Shown one piece after another: positions 1 through 6,849 of a stretch of 20,679 nucleotides of DNA. Below the pieces are notes generated by a model that saw nothing but the letters and a program-made list of their open reading frames with translations, was not told the DNA's origin and did no database searches. The position numbers and the translations under genes were made by a program. This stretch comes from CAZVEV01 sp964625865 (GTDB taxonomy: Bacteria; Planctomycetota; Phycisphaerae; SM23-33), in NCBI GenBank assembly GCA_964625865.1, contig CAZVEV010000083.1, forward strand, positions 1 to 20,679. Direction: 5' to 3'. The stretch's first letter is position 1, and every line of letters starts with the position of its first letter.

Positions 1-6
1 GACTTT

Positions 7-21
7 GAGCCCGTTGGGCTC
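7..21. other. Short hairpin at the left edge
   Basis: A 6-bp perfect stem (GAGCCC and GGGCTC) with a 3-base loop. No T-run follows on either strand, so it is not a convincing terminator. The rest of positions 1-103 shows no coding sequence I can support; it is the upstream region of the first PEP-CTERM gene. Confidence 0.25.
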
Positions 22-103
22 CAATGAGCTCGCGTTGAACCGCCCTATGGACCTACTGGAGGGAAGTAAACGCCCCCCTCGTGAGATTCTCTCAGGATTC
101 CCC

Positions 104-132
104 TGGACAGAACGGGCCGAATGGTGTATAAT
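104..132 (+). promoter_or_regulatory. Sigma-70-type promoter of first PEP-CTERM gene
   Basis: A -35 box TGGACA (104-109, 5 of 6 consensus bases) and a perfect -10 box TATAAT (127-132) are separated by exactly 17 bases. Transcription would start near 139, leaving a leader of about 110 bases before the ATG at 250. The second PEP-CTERM gene has the same -35 box with the same spacing, so the promoter appears to have been duplicated with the gene. Confidence 0.75.
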
Positions 133-170
133 GATTGCACTGTCGGAGCACATCGGCAGAAGGTAGAGGC

Positions 171-202
171 GGCGAGGTCACGTGTAAGACGGGGTTCTCG
201 CC
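171..202 (+). promoter_or_regulatory. Leader hairpin shared by both PEP-CTERM genes
   Basis: GGCGAG (171-176) can pair with CTCGCC (197-202) in the untranslated leader. The leader of the downstream paralogue has the same two arms, followed by the same TGAG, although the loop sequences differ. Retention of both arms while the loop changes suggests a structured leader, but shared descent from a recent duplication would also explain it. The function is unknown. Confidence 0.4.
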
Positions 203-249
203 TGAGTAAGTACATTTTCCTGAACGGATGCAGGGCAAAGGGTAAGCAG

Positions 250-1755
250 ATGAAACATCTCACGCTGATCGCGTTTCTCGTTTCGTGTATCGCCGCCACC
301 GGCGCTCAGGCCACATCGCTCGTCGATCCTCGCGCGGCGAGTCCGATCTACGATTCGTCGGTCGATGGGAACATCAAGACGATCACGAATCCGTCGGATC
401 ACGCCGCCGGGCTCAGCGCGAACGTCACGTTCACGCCCAACGCGGCGGACATTGCCTCGGTGACCGCCGGGATGACTCTGCTCGAGATCGGCGGCAACGC
501 GAACGGGACGGGGATCTATCTGCTCGGCGGCGAGGTGGTTTTCCTGGGCAAGATGAACGGCGCCGCGGGAAATACGCCCGGGGCGTTCGACGATGTGGCC
601 TACAACGACGGCAACAACATGATCAACGTCAAGAGCACGTTCGGTCAGCTCACCGCCGGGAAGACCTACACCGCTGCCGTGGCCTACGATCCGATCACCG
701 GCAACTCACTGAAGTTGGCTGTCCGGCAACAAGGGGCCAGCACGCACGTCGACAGTTACGCCCTGGCCGGCGTGGGAACGAAAACCAACTGGTCGGGCAA
801 CGACACGGTGACCAACCTGGTCGGGGACGGTTCGATCGGCGCCGGGAACAACGTCGGGGGCAACGCATTCGACGAGGGTCCCGTTCGGGCGAACGACTTC
901 GCCGGCGCGAAGGGACAGGGCCTCTTGTGGAATACCACGGGACGGATCCTCGGCGAGGTCGCCCTGGGCTGGTCGGCCAAGGGAATCGCCGACGGCGCCC
1001 TGGCCGACTGGAACACCAGCATCGACAACACCGGAAGTGGGAATTCGCCATTCAGTTGGACGGGGGGCAGCGGTGGGACCAAGGCGTCCGGCGCGACCAA
1101 CCTTGGCAACGTCGGCGACTGGGTCAATTCGCCCACATACGCGTTCTCGGACACCTCGTGGCAAAACGCCCTCGGCAATGCCGAAACCCAGAAGGACGCC
1201 ACGTGGGAGATCGTCGTGCGGCCGGGCGACTTCGACGACGACCACATCATCTTCGACACGGGCGGGAATGGCGCTGGAACGGCGTTCGTGTTGAGAGGAA
1301 GCACCATCGAGTTCCGCTTTCAGCACGCGGCCAACGCGAACCAGCGCAACTTCCGCACGTTTGATTTGTCGACGATGGGGTCGGCAACGGACTTCTTCCA
1401 CATCGTCGGCACGGCGGACGTGGCCGGACAGGGCCCCGGGATCGCCCAGTTGTACGTCAACGGCGTGCTGGTCGACGGTCCGGTGACCAGTGCGGGCACG
1501 ATCAACGACTGGAGCGGAACCAACCCCGCGAGCCTGGGCGGCTTCAACAAGGACATCCCCGGAAACACGACGTTCCCGGCTGACCCGTTCACTGGCGACC
1601 TGGCCGTACTGAACTACTACAGCGACCAGATCCTCACCGACGAACTCATTCGCGAGAACTACGTCGCCCTGGTCCCCGAGCCGATGACGATGCTGGCCGT
1701 CGGCCTGAGCGTCGCGGGCCTCGGCGGATACCTCCGCAAGCGGCGAGGCCGGTAG
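250..1755 (+). CDS. Secreted LamG-like PEP-CTERM protein (paralogue 1)
   Basis: This is a 501-residue exported protein. The ATG at 250 is chosen over the in-frame ATG at 121 because it starts a clean signal peptide (MKHLTLIAFLVSC then AATGAQA) and because 121 overlaps the -10 box. The mature part has two beta-rich concanavalin/LamG-like halves, roughly residues 25-250 and 275-465; the second ends in a typical LamG closing motif (GDLAVLNYYSDQILTDELI). The C-terminus is a PEP-CTERM sorting signal: VPEP, a hydrophobic stretch, then RKRRGR. In this family the tail is processed by an exosortase, and the protein is delivered to the outer surface or extracellular matrix. No exosortase gene is in the window. 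The next gene is a close tandem paralogue with long near-identical stretches. The ligand is unknown; carbohydrate binding is only inferred from the fold. Confidence 0.9.
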   Translation: MKHLTLIAFLVSCIAATGAQATSLVDPRAASPIYDSSVDGNIKTITNPSDHAAGLSANVTFTPNAADIASVTAGMTLLEIGGNANGTGIYLLGGEVVFLGKMNGAAGNTPGAFDDVAYNDGNNMINVKSTFGQLTAGKTYTAAVAYDPITGNSLKLAVRQQGASTHVDSYALAGVGTKTNWSGNDTVTNLVGDGSIGAGNNVGGNAFDEGPVRANDFAGAKGQGLLWNTTGRILGEVALGWSAKGIADGALADWNTSIDNTGSGNSPFSWTGGSGGTKASGATNLGNVGDWVNSPTYAFSDTSWQNALGNAETQKDATWEIVVRPGDFDDDHIIFDTGGNGAGTAFVLRGSTIEFRFQHAANANQRNFRTFDLSTMGSATDFFHIVGTADVAGQGPGIAQLYVNGVLVDGPVTSAGTINDWSGTNPASLGGFNKDIPGNTTFPADPFTGDLAVLNYYSDQILTDELIRENYVALVPEPMTMLAVGLSVAGLGGYLRKRRGR

Positions 1756-1785
1756 CACCCACCGCACCGACGTCTGAATCCCCAC

Positions 1786-1822
1786 ACGGGGCGACCTGCC
1801 GAGCGGGCCGCCCCGTTTCTCT
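1786..1822 (+). terminator. Rho-independent terminator of PEP-CTERM gene 1
   Basis: ACGGGGCG (1786-1793) pairs with CGCCCCGT (1809-1816), an inner CCTGC/GCGGG stem extends it, and a T-rich tail (TTTCTCTT) follows. An almost identical hairpin follows the second PEP-CTERM gene. Confidence 0.85.
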
Positions 1823-1874
1823 TGCGCACGGCGAGGCTGTTGACATAGACGGTCCACGAAGGAAACGGCGAAAA

Positions 1875-1922
1875 CGGAAACGGGGGAAATCCCGGTGCAC
1901 CGGGACGGGGAAGCCGTTTCCG
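1875..1922. repeat. Nested inverted repeat between the paralogues
   Basis: The outer arms CGGAAACGG (1875-1883) and CCGTTTCCG (1914-1922) enclose a perfect 16-bp palindrome, TCCCGGTGCACCGGGA (1890-1905). It lies between the terminator of gene 1 and the promoter of gene 2 and has no counterpart upstream of gene 1. It could be an operator or a small mobile palindrome; nothing decides between these. Confidence 0.6.
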
Positions 1923-1976
1923 TCGTCGTCGTTGTGCATTTCGTGGGATTCAGTTGCGTTTCTTCTCAGATTCTTC

Positions 1977-2005
1977 TGGACAAAACCGATCAGATGCTGT
2001 AGGAT
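1977..2005 (+). promoter_or_regulatory. Sigma-70-type promoter of second PEP-CTERM gene
   Basis: The -35 box is TGGACA (1977-1982), identical to that of the first gene. After a 17-base spacer comes TAGGAT (2000-2005), 4 of 6 consensus bases. The bases just before the -35 box (a TTCT...CAG...TTC pattern) also resemble the first promoter. The weaker -10 box suggests lower basal expression than gene 1. Confidence 0.6.
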
Positions 2006-2049
2006 ACGTTTTAATGCAGGCGGATGTCGCCGGCACAGAGCCTGGATGT

Positions 2050-2084
2050 GGCGAGGTTATCTGAACGTTGGAGGTCTTCTCGCC
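2050..2084 (+). promoter_or_regulatory. Leader hairpin, second copy
   Basis: GGCGAG (2050-2055) and CTCGCC (2079-2084) repeat the arms found in the leader of the first paralogue, again followed by TGAG and about 50 bases upstream of the start codon. The loop sequence differs between the copies. Confidence 0.4.
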
Positions 2085-2133
2085 TGAGCACTTGCGGATT
2101 TCTGTCAAGTTCGGTCCATATGAGGAAAAGCAC

Positions 2134-3636
2134 ATGACGCGTTCAACGCTAATCGCACTGGCTGTCTCCTGTGTTCTTGCTGCCGGCGCCCACGGGGCAA
2201 CGATCATTGATCTTGGCGCGGTGGCGGACATCTACGATTCCGTAACGGATGGGAATACCATCACCATTACCGATCCGGCAACTCACGCTGATGGACTGAC
2301 CATGAACGTCACGTTCACGCCCAACGCGGCGGACATCGCCTCGGCGGCCACGGCGGTCAACCTGCTCGAGATCGGTGGCATGAACAATGGGAGCGGGCTC
2401 TATCTGCTTGGCGGCGAGGTGCATTTCCTGGGCAAGATAGGTGGCGCTACCGCTGACACGCCCACTTTCGACGATCTTGCCTTCGATTCCGGCAACAACA
2501 TGGTCAGCGTCAAGAGCACATATGGCTCTCTGGTCGCCGGAAAGACCTATACCGTCGCCGCTGTGTATGACCCGATTACCGCCAATGCGTTGAAGTTGGC
2601 GGTCCGCCGGCAAGGCGTCAGCACGCACGTCGACAGCTATGCCTTGACGGGGGTGGGGTCAAAAACCAACTGGTCGGGCAACGACACAGTGACCAACCTG
2701 GTCGGTGACGGTTCGGTTGGCGCCGGCAACGACGTCGGAGGCAATACGTTCAACGAGGTTGACATTCGGGCCAACGATTTCGCCGGTACTCAGGGGCAGG
2801 GCCTCTTGTGGAACAGTACGGCTACGGCACGGGTGCTCGGCCAGGTCGCGCTGGGCTGGACAGCCAAGGGGGTCTCCGACGGCGCGCTGGCCACGTGGAG
2901 CGTCAGCACCAACAGCACCGGCGTCACTCCCGTGAATTGGGGCGGCGGCAGTGGCGGCACGAAGCAGTCCGGGGCGACGAACTTCGCCAACGTCAATGAT
3001 TGGGTCAACAGTCCGGCCTACGCGCTGCAGGGCAGCGGTGATTCGTGGCAGGATGTCCTCACCAATGCGGAAACGCAGCAGGACGCCACGTGGGAGATCG
3101 TCCTGCGCCCGGGCGACTTCACGGGCAACCACATGATCTTCAACACCGGCGGGGACGGCTCTGGAACAGGCATTGTCCTGACCGGAAGCGCCATCGAGTT
3201 TCGCTTTCAGAACGCGGCGAACCCGGATCAACGGAACTTCCGCACATTTGATCTGTCGACGGTGGGCGAGGCGACGGACTTCTTCCACATTGTCGGCACG
3301 GCCGACGTGGCCGGTCAGGCAGAGGGAATCGGTGAGTTGTTCGTCAATGGCGTGTCGGTCGACGGGCCGGTGACCAGTGCGGGCACGATCAACGACTGGG
3401 ACGGCGGCGATCCTGCAGGCCTGGGCGGTTTCAACTTCAACATCCCCGGCGCCGATCCGTTCAGCGCCGACGCTTTCACCGGTGATATCGCGCTGTTCAA
3501 CTACTACAGCGACCAGATCCTCACGCCCGAACTGATCCTCGAGAACTACAATGCCTTGATCCCCGAGCCGGCGACGGTGGGCCTGCTGGCCATCGGCGGG
3601 GTGGTGCTGGGCCTGCGACGGCGGCGACGCGCGTAA
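2134..3636 (+). CDS. Secreted LamG-like PEP-CTERM protein (paralogue 2)
   Basis: A 500-residue paralogue of the upstream gene. The ATG at 2134 is preceded by a GAGGA ribosome site and starts a signal peptide (MTRSTLIALAVSCVLAAGAHGA). It has the same two beta-rich LamG-like halves; blocks such as NVTFTPNAADIAS, KTNWSGNDTVTNLVGDGS, DFFHIVGTADVAGQ and VDGPVTSAGTINDW are shared with paralogue 1. The C-terminal sorting signal is IPEPATVGLLAIGGVVLGL followed by RRRRRA. Small indels, for example an extra TA in the NSTATARVLG stretch, show the copies have diverged. It is probably a surface or matrix protein handled by the same exosortase. The specific role is unknown. Confidence 0.9.
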   Translation: MTRSTLIALAVSCVLAAGAHGATIIDLGAVADIYDSVTDGNTITITDPATHADGLTMNVTFTPNAADIASAATAVNLLEIGGMNNGSGLYLLGGEVHFLGKIGGATADTPTFDDLAFDSGNNMVSVKSTYGSLVAGKTYTVAAVYDPITANALKLAVRRQGVSTHVDSYALTGVGSKTNWSGNDTVTNLVGDGSVGAGNDVGGNTFNEVDIRANDFAGTQGQGLLWNSTATARVLGQVALGWTAKGVSDGALATWSVSTNSTGVTPVNWGGGSGGTKQSGATNFANVNDWVNSPAYALQGSGDSWQDVLTNAETQQDATWEIVLRPGDFTGNHMIFNTGGDGSGTGIVLTGSAIEFRFQNAANPDQRNFRTFDLSTVGEATDFFHIVGTADVAGQAEGIGELFVNGVSVDGPVTSAGTINDWDGGDPAGLGGFNFNIPGADPFSADAFTGDIALFNYYSDQILTPELILENYNALIPEPATVGLLAIGGVVLGLRRRRRA

Positions 3637-3660
3637 CCCCGACCGCAACACAGACGCAAC

Positions 3661-3695
3661 ACGGGGCGGCCTGCCGAGCGGGTCGCCCCGTTCTA
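3661..3695 (+). terminator. Rho-independent terminator of PEP-CTERM gene 2
   Basis: ACGGGGCGG pairs with TCGCCCCGT across an inner CCTGC/GCGGG stem, followed by TTCTATAT. It is almost the same hairpin as at 1786-1822, so the terminator was part of the duplicated unit. Confidence 0.8.
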
Positions 3696-3766
3696 TATCA
3701 TCTCGCAGCAACCTTACGACCCGTGCGCCTCCGAGGGGTGTTAATGCTGAAGAAAGGAAGGCCACT

Positions 3767-5026
3767 ATGCAACGACTGCTGATGTCCGGATCCGCACGGA
3801 TTCCTGTGTGTACACTGGTGTCCCTTGTGATTGCGTGCGGCGCGGCGGTCTCCGGGGCGGCCGGGCCGCCGAGCATCAAAGCCGCGTTCGCGTCGGTCCA
3901 GCGGGGCGGCAAACCGTACAAGACGTTCTACAACAACTACATCGCCCCGCATGCGGTCCTCGAGAAGGACACGGTCTTCACGGCCCACCAGGACGGGCAG
4001 GGGCGTCCGATCATCGCCGCGTACGATATCAAGGCCGGGCGATGGTCTGCGCCCGTCCGGGCCTCGCGGTTCGGCCTGGGGGCCGACACGCACGGCAATC
4101 CGTCGATCTGTATCGACACGAAAGGCCACCTGCACGTCTTCTTCGGCTGTCACGGGCGGGCGATGAAGCACGTCCGCTCGGTCAAGCCGTACGACATCAC
4201 GCGCTGGGCCGACGCGCCGAGCCCCACGCCGCGTGCCACGTATCCGCAGTCGATGCGAATGGCCGACGGGAGCATCTACCTGTTCTTCCGCGCGGGCGGA
4301 CACCTCGCGCCCTGGTCGATCTGCATCAGCAAAGACGACGGGAAGACGTGGACGCCGCGAAAAGGGATCATCGAGATGCGGCGCAACTTCCCGGACAAGA
4401 AGGCCTGCTCGTACAACGCGTTCGTCCCGGGGGCGGACTACAAGACCGTCCACTGCTTCTGGGTGTACAAGGACGACGACCCCCGACGCAACAAGCGCAA
4501 GTACCAGGGACTCCACGAGGCGGTCTACCGCTACAACATGTACTACGCCAGGCGGACGGCTGACGGCCGGTGGATCGCTGCCGACGGGACCGCGATGTCC
4601 GACCTGCCGGTCAATAAGACGTTCTGCGACGCCCACGCGAAGCTCTACGACAGCGGCGAGGAGTTCGTCGCGCCGACTCGAATCGTGATCGATCGAGATG
4701 ACACGCCGTATCTCCGACTCCGCCACGGCGTGAGCGATTGGAAACGCGGCAAGACCTTCGTGCCGTACACGTACAACTTCGCCTCGCCGCGCGAGGGCAC
4801 GTGGGAGGTCTACGACAAGATGCCCGCCCAGTGGCCCGCCCTGACACGGCGTCTGGTGATGAGCGCAGGTCCCGCAGCCTTCGGAGGCCCCCAGCCGAAT
4901 CCGTGGTTCATCCACTACACCGCGGGCCCGCCCGAGGACCCCAAGGCGACCTACGTCTGGCTCGGCCACATTGAAACGGGCTACGCTACCCGCCCGGCCG
5001 GCCCCGCCAAGTCGCCGGCGAACTGA
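3767..5026 (+). CDS. Secreted BNR-4-type beta-propeller protein
   Basis: A 419-residue exported protein. The ATG follows a purine-rich ribosome site (GAAAGGAAGG), and a signal peptide covers about residues 1-32. Residues 188-195 (SKDDGKTW) are a canonical Asp-box (S-x-D-x-G-x-T-W), and the repeated beta-strand pattern (GHLHVFFGCHG, GSIYLFFRAGGH, TPYLRLRHG, PNPWFIHYTAG) fits a sialidase-like propeller of the BNR-4 type. That family includes uncharacterised planctomycete and Bacteroidetes proteins as well as some polysaccharide lyases, so a role in breaking down or binding a sulfated or uronic polysaccharide is possible but not shown. It lacks the arginine-triad context needed to call it a sialidase. 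Its position after two surface LamG proteins is compatible with glycan handling. Confidence 0.8.
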   Translation: MQRLLMSGSARIPVCTLVSLVIACGAAVSGAAGPPSIKAAFASVQRGGKPYKTFYNNYIAPHAVLEKDTVFTAHQDGQGRPIIAAYDIKAGRWSAPVRASRFGLGADTHGNPSICIDTKGHLHVFFGCHGRAMKHVRSVKPYDITRWADAPSPTPRATYPQSMRMADGSIYLFFRAGGHLAPWSICISKDDGKTWTPRKGIIEMRRNFPDKKACSYNAFVPGADYKTVHCFWVYKDDDPRRNKRKYQGLHEAVYRYNMYYARRTADGRWIAADGTAMSDLPVNKTFCDAHAKLYDSGEEFVAPTRIVIDRDDTPYLRLRHGVSDWKRGKTFVPYTYNFASPREGTWEVYDKMPAQWPALTRRLVMSAGPAAFGGPQPNPWFIHYTAGPPEDPKATYVWLGHIETGYATRPAGPAKSPAN

Positions 5027-5081
5027 GACTCCCACGCGCACACCGCGCACCGTGCCACGGTCAGTCGCTGACGACATTCTC

Positions 5082-5097
5082 ACATTCTTAAGAATGT
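5082..5097. other. 16-bp perfect palindrome between convergent 3' ends
   Basis: ACATTCTTAAGAATGT is a perfect palindrome placed 56 bases after the stop of the beta-propeller gene and just beyond the stop of the minus-strand aldo/keto reductase remnant. It could act as a bidirectional terminator, but it lacks a GC-rich stem and a long T-run. It is more AT-rich than its surroundings. Confidence 0.5.
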
Positions 5098-5119
5098 TGG
5101 AACGTCGCGGAGCCTGATC

Positions 5120-5326
5120 CTATGGAGGCGTAATCTCGCCGTCGAGGTCCCACAGGGCCTCCCGGGTTTGGCCTTCCTTCCAGAGGAAGACCTGGCCCTT
5201 GATGAGGCGGCAGTTGCGGTCGATGGCGGCGATGCGAGCCATCTCCTCGTCGCTCAGCGGGTTGCTGACGGTGCACTGGAGGGCGCTCAGGTACTCGTTG
5301 CGATGCACGGAGAATGGGATGAGCAC
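5120..5326 (-). pseudogene. Aldo/keto reductase, C-terminal remnant
   Basis: Reading the minus strand, about 68 codons give LIPFSVHRNEYLSALQC, then LSDEEMARIAAIDRNCRLI, then LWDLDGEITPP and a stop. This matches the C-terminal segment of aldo/keto reductases, where IPKSV (NADPH-binding loop) is followed by LSDEEM-x-x-I-x-x-LDRN-x-R. The N-terminal three quarters, including the Asp/Tyr/Lys/His catalytic residues of the barrel, are missing. The reading frame is cut exactly where a REP-like hairpin begins at 5328. I see no continuation elsewhere in the window. The GTG at the 5' edge is probably not a real start. This is most likely a decayed gene left by a deletion associated with the repeat. Confidence 0.7.
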
Positions 5327-5327
5327 T

Positions 5328-5354
5328 GCTGGATCGCTGAAGCGACCAGCCCGA
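5328..5354 (-). repeat. REP-like hairpin, copy A
   Basis: On the minus strand this reads TCGG followed directly by a hairpin: arm GCTGGTCGC, loop TTCA, arm GCGA with a bulged T and then CCAGC. Four other copies occur in the window. In this copy the outermost pair is G-C. It marks the break point of the aldo/keto reductase remnant. Confidence 0.85.
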
Positions 5355-5380
5355 TGCCTCCTGTTGAGCGTTCAGTTCAC

Positions 5381-5394
5381 GTTCAACGTTGAAC
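5381..5394. repeat. Perfect 14-bp palindrome in the repeat cluster
   Basis: GTTCAACGTTGAAC is a perfect palindrome between the REP-like hairpin and the GTTGCACGC element. The flanking bases (GAACGTGAACTGAACG on the minus strand) look like loosely repeated GAAC units. No coding function is seen. Confidence 0.6.
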
Positions 5395-5403
5395 CTGTCC
5401 CAG

Positions 5404-5474
5404 TAGGGCGTGCAACTTGTTGCACGCGGAAGGGATCGAACTCTCGTTCCGCGTGCAACGGGTTGCACGCCCTA
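5404..5474. repeat. GTTGCACGC palindromic element, copy 1
   Basis: A 71-bp element with 13-bp perfect terminal inverted repeats (TAGGGCGTGCAAC at 5404-5416, GTTGCACGCCCTA at 5462-5474). Each end is itself a palindrome, GCGTGCAAC-TT-GTTGCACGC (5408-5427) and GCGTGCAAC-GG-GTTGCACGC (5451-5470), so it can fold as one long stem or as two hairpins. This is the architecture of a REPIN or small MITE. A near-identical copy lies at 10962-11033 and a degenerate one at 18976-19046. Confidence 0.85.
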
Positions 5475-5510
5475 CCAATCAACCAATCAACCAGTTAACC
5501 AATCCACCAG
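5475..5510. repeat. Short tandem AACCAATC-type tail
   Basis: CCAATCAACCAATCAACCAG and then TTAACCAATCCACCAG run directly into the stop codon of the VWA gene. The same kind of tail follows the other two GTTGCACGC elements (11034-11058 and 19047-19066), so it belongs to the composite repeat. Confidence 0.6.
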
Positions 5511-6662
5511 TCACTTGAACTTGAAGTTCTTCTGCTGGGCCTGCTCGCGGACGGCGCTGCGGAGGGCGGCGTCGAACGAGGACGACTCGTCGAGGCCCTT
5601 GCTCTCCATCTCCTTCTTGATATGGGCCTGCCGCTTCTTGCCCAGTTCGGCGATCTGCTTCTGGATCTCCGCTCGCCGGGCGGCCTGCTTGGCGATGAAG
5701 GCCTTGCGCTGCTCGACGGTCATGCCCTTCATTTCCTTGGGCAGTTCCTCGTCCTTGAGCTTGGTGATGTCGACCTTCTTCTCCTTGGCGGCGTCCACAA
5801 GGTCCCACACGGCGTTGCTGTACAGGCTCGAGCCCTTGGACATCGCCCGCGACGCGGCCGCACTGCCACCCAGCGAGGCGGCGTTCTTGTCCTGCATGAC
5901 CTGGTTGGTCTTTCGTTTCAGGCCGTCGGCACCGTAGTTGATATACGTCGAGTTCAACTGGACGCTCAACTCGCTCAGGCGCTTGTCGTACGGGGTGTTG
6001 ACCACCACCGTGCCGCGATTCTGATCGATCGCCGCATACCGCCCGTCCGCCCAGCGCGCCGCGTCGGCCCAGCCGGTGTTGCGACCGGTCTGCTCGTTGC
6101 CGCAGTGGATCGTGTTGACAATGATCCCCTTGGTGGCGGCGGCTTTGCACGTGGCCTGCAGGCCGTACGTCTTGTCCTGGGTGGCCGGCTCGTTGCCCGC
6201 CACGAAGATCATCCGCAGCGTGCCCTTGTCGGTGTTCCAGTCCAACTCGTTGGTCGCCGCCCGGACCACGCGGGCGACCAGTTCGGTCCCGCCGTTGGTC
6301 CGCAACGCAAACAGCTTGCCGTACACGTCGTCCAGGTCGTCCGTCAGCGGGCAGAGCTGCTTGACCCACCCGTCTTCCTTGTTCAGCCCGTCGTTGCCGT
6401 AATGGTACAGCCCCACGCGGAGCTTCGGCTTGGGCTGGGCCGTCGCCAGTTCGTTGACGACCGCCCAGAGCTTCTTCTTGGCCGACTCGATAAGCCCGCT
6501 CATCGAGCCGGAGGTATCCAGGCAGATCACCAGGTCCACGTGACGCTGACGGGCGGCCTTCGGCGCCGCCGGAGCGCCCGCCTTGTCCTCAGCCATCGCT
6601 GTCGCCGCCGCGACTAGCCCCGTCATCAACATCACCGCCACAATCACCTTCGCATGTCTCAT
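5511..6662 (-). CDS. Secreted VWA-domain protein
   Basis: A 383-residue protein with signal peptide MRHAKVIVAVMLMTGLVAAATAMA; the ATG is preceded by AAGGAG. A von Willebrand factor A domain spans about residues 42-215, with an intact metal-site motif D49-T-S-G-S-53, a threonine in NGGTE, and a later DLVxxLDTSGSM-like context typical of planctomycete VWA proteins. Residues 300-383 are charged and helical, probably a coiled coil (ELPKEMKGMTVEQRKAF, then repeated QKQIAELGKKRQ), followed by a lysine-rich end. VWA domains bind protein or matrix partners through a metal ion. The partner is unknown. The stop codon directly abuts the repeat cluster, while the 5' side faces the SDR gene divergently. 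Confidence 0.85.
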   Translation of the reverse strand: MRHAKVIVAVMLMTGLVAAATAMAEDKAGAPAAPKAARQRHVDLVICLDTSGSMSGLIESAKKKLWAVVNELATAQPKPKLRVGLYHYGNDGLNKEDGWVKQLCPLTDDLDDVYGKLFALRTNGGTELVARVVRAATNELDWNTDKGTLRMIFVAGNEPATQDKTYGLQATCKAAATKGIIVNTIHCGNEQTGRNTGWADAARWADGRYAAIDQNRGTVVVNTPYDKRLSELSVQLNSTYINYGADGLKRKTNQVMQDKNAASLGGSAAASRAMSKGSSLYSNAVWDLVDAAKEKKVDITKLKDEELPKEMKGMTVEQRKAFIAKQAARRAEIQKQIAELGKKRQAHIKKEMESKGLDESSSFDAALRSAVREQAQQKNFKFK

Positions 6663-6747
6663 CGTCGTACTCCTTCGTGTGTCGTTTCCCGTTCTACCTC
6701 TTCAGACGCTTGCGGGGCCCGAAGGTTCCACGTGCGTTTCGAACAGC

Positions 6748-6774
6748 CCTGGATCGCTGAAGCGACCAGGCCGA
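6748..6774 (-). repeat. REP-like hairpin, copy B
   Basis: It has the same loop, bulge and TCGG tetranucleotide as the other copies, but the outermost pair is C-G instead of G-C, so pairing is kept while the bases changed. It lies in the divergent intergenic region (6663-6849) between the VWA and SDR genes, and is the only copy placed between two gene starts. The rest of that region shows no other feature except a possible TAGAAT box six bases before the SDR start. Confidence 0.85.
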
Positions 6775-6849
6775 GACCTGTTGCCTCAAAAAGGCAGGGC
6801 GGGCAACCGGGGGATTCCGTCGCGAGCAGAGGGGGCGTAGAATGAGAGC

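Noticed and set aside
706..1857. Long minus-strand open frame (383 codons) opposite PEP-CTERM gene 1
   Set aside because: Arg/Val/Asp-rich translation with no domain; it is the antisense of a gene with GC-rich third positions.
2659..3921. Long minus-strand open frame opposite PEP-CTERM gene 2
   Set aside because: Composition typical of a shadow frame, and it runs through the terminator and into the next gene.
3698..5083. 461-codon minus-strand open frame opposite the beta-propeller gene
   Set aside because: The plus strand has a signal peptide, ribosome site and Asp-box; the minus frame has no recognisable motif.
5404..5474. Rho-independent terminator for the VWA gene
   Set aside because: The stems are strong but no T-run follows on either strand, and the element recurs elsewhere as a repeat; it might still stop transcription by structure.
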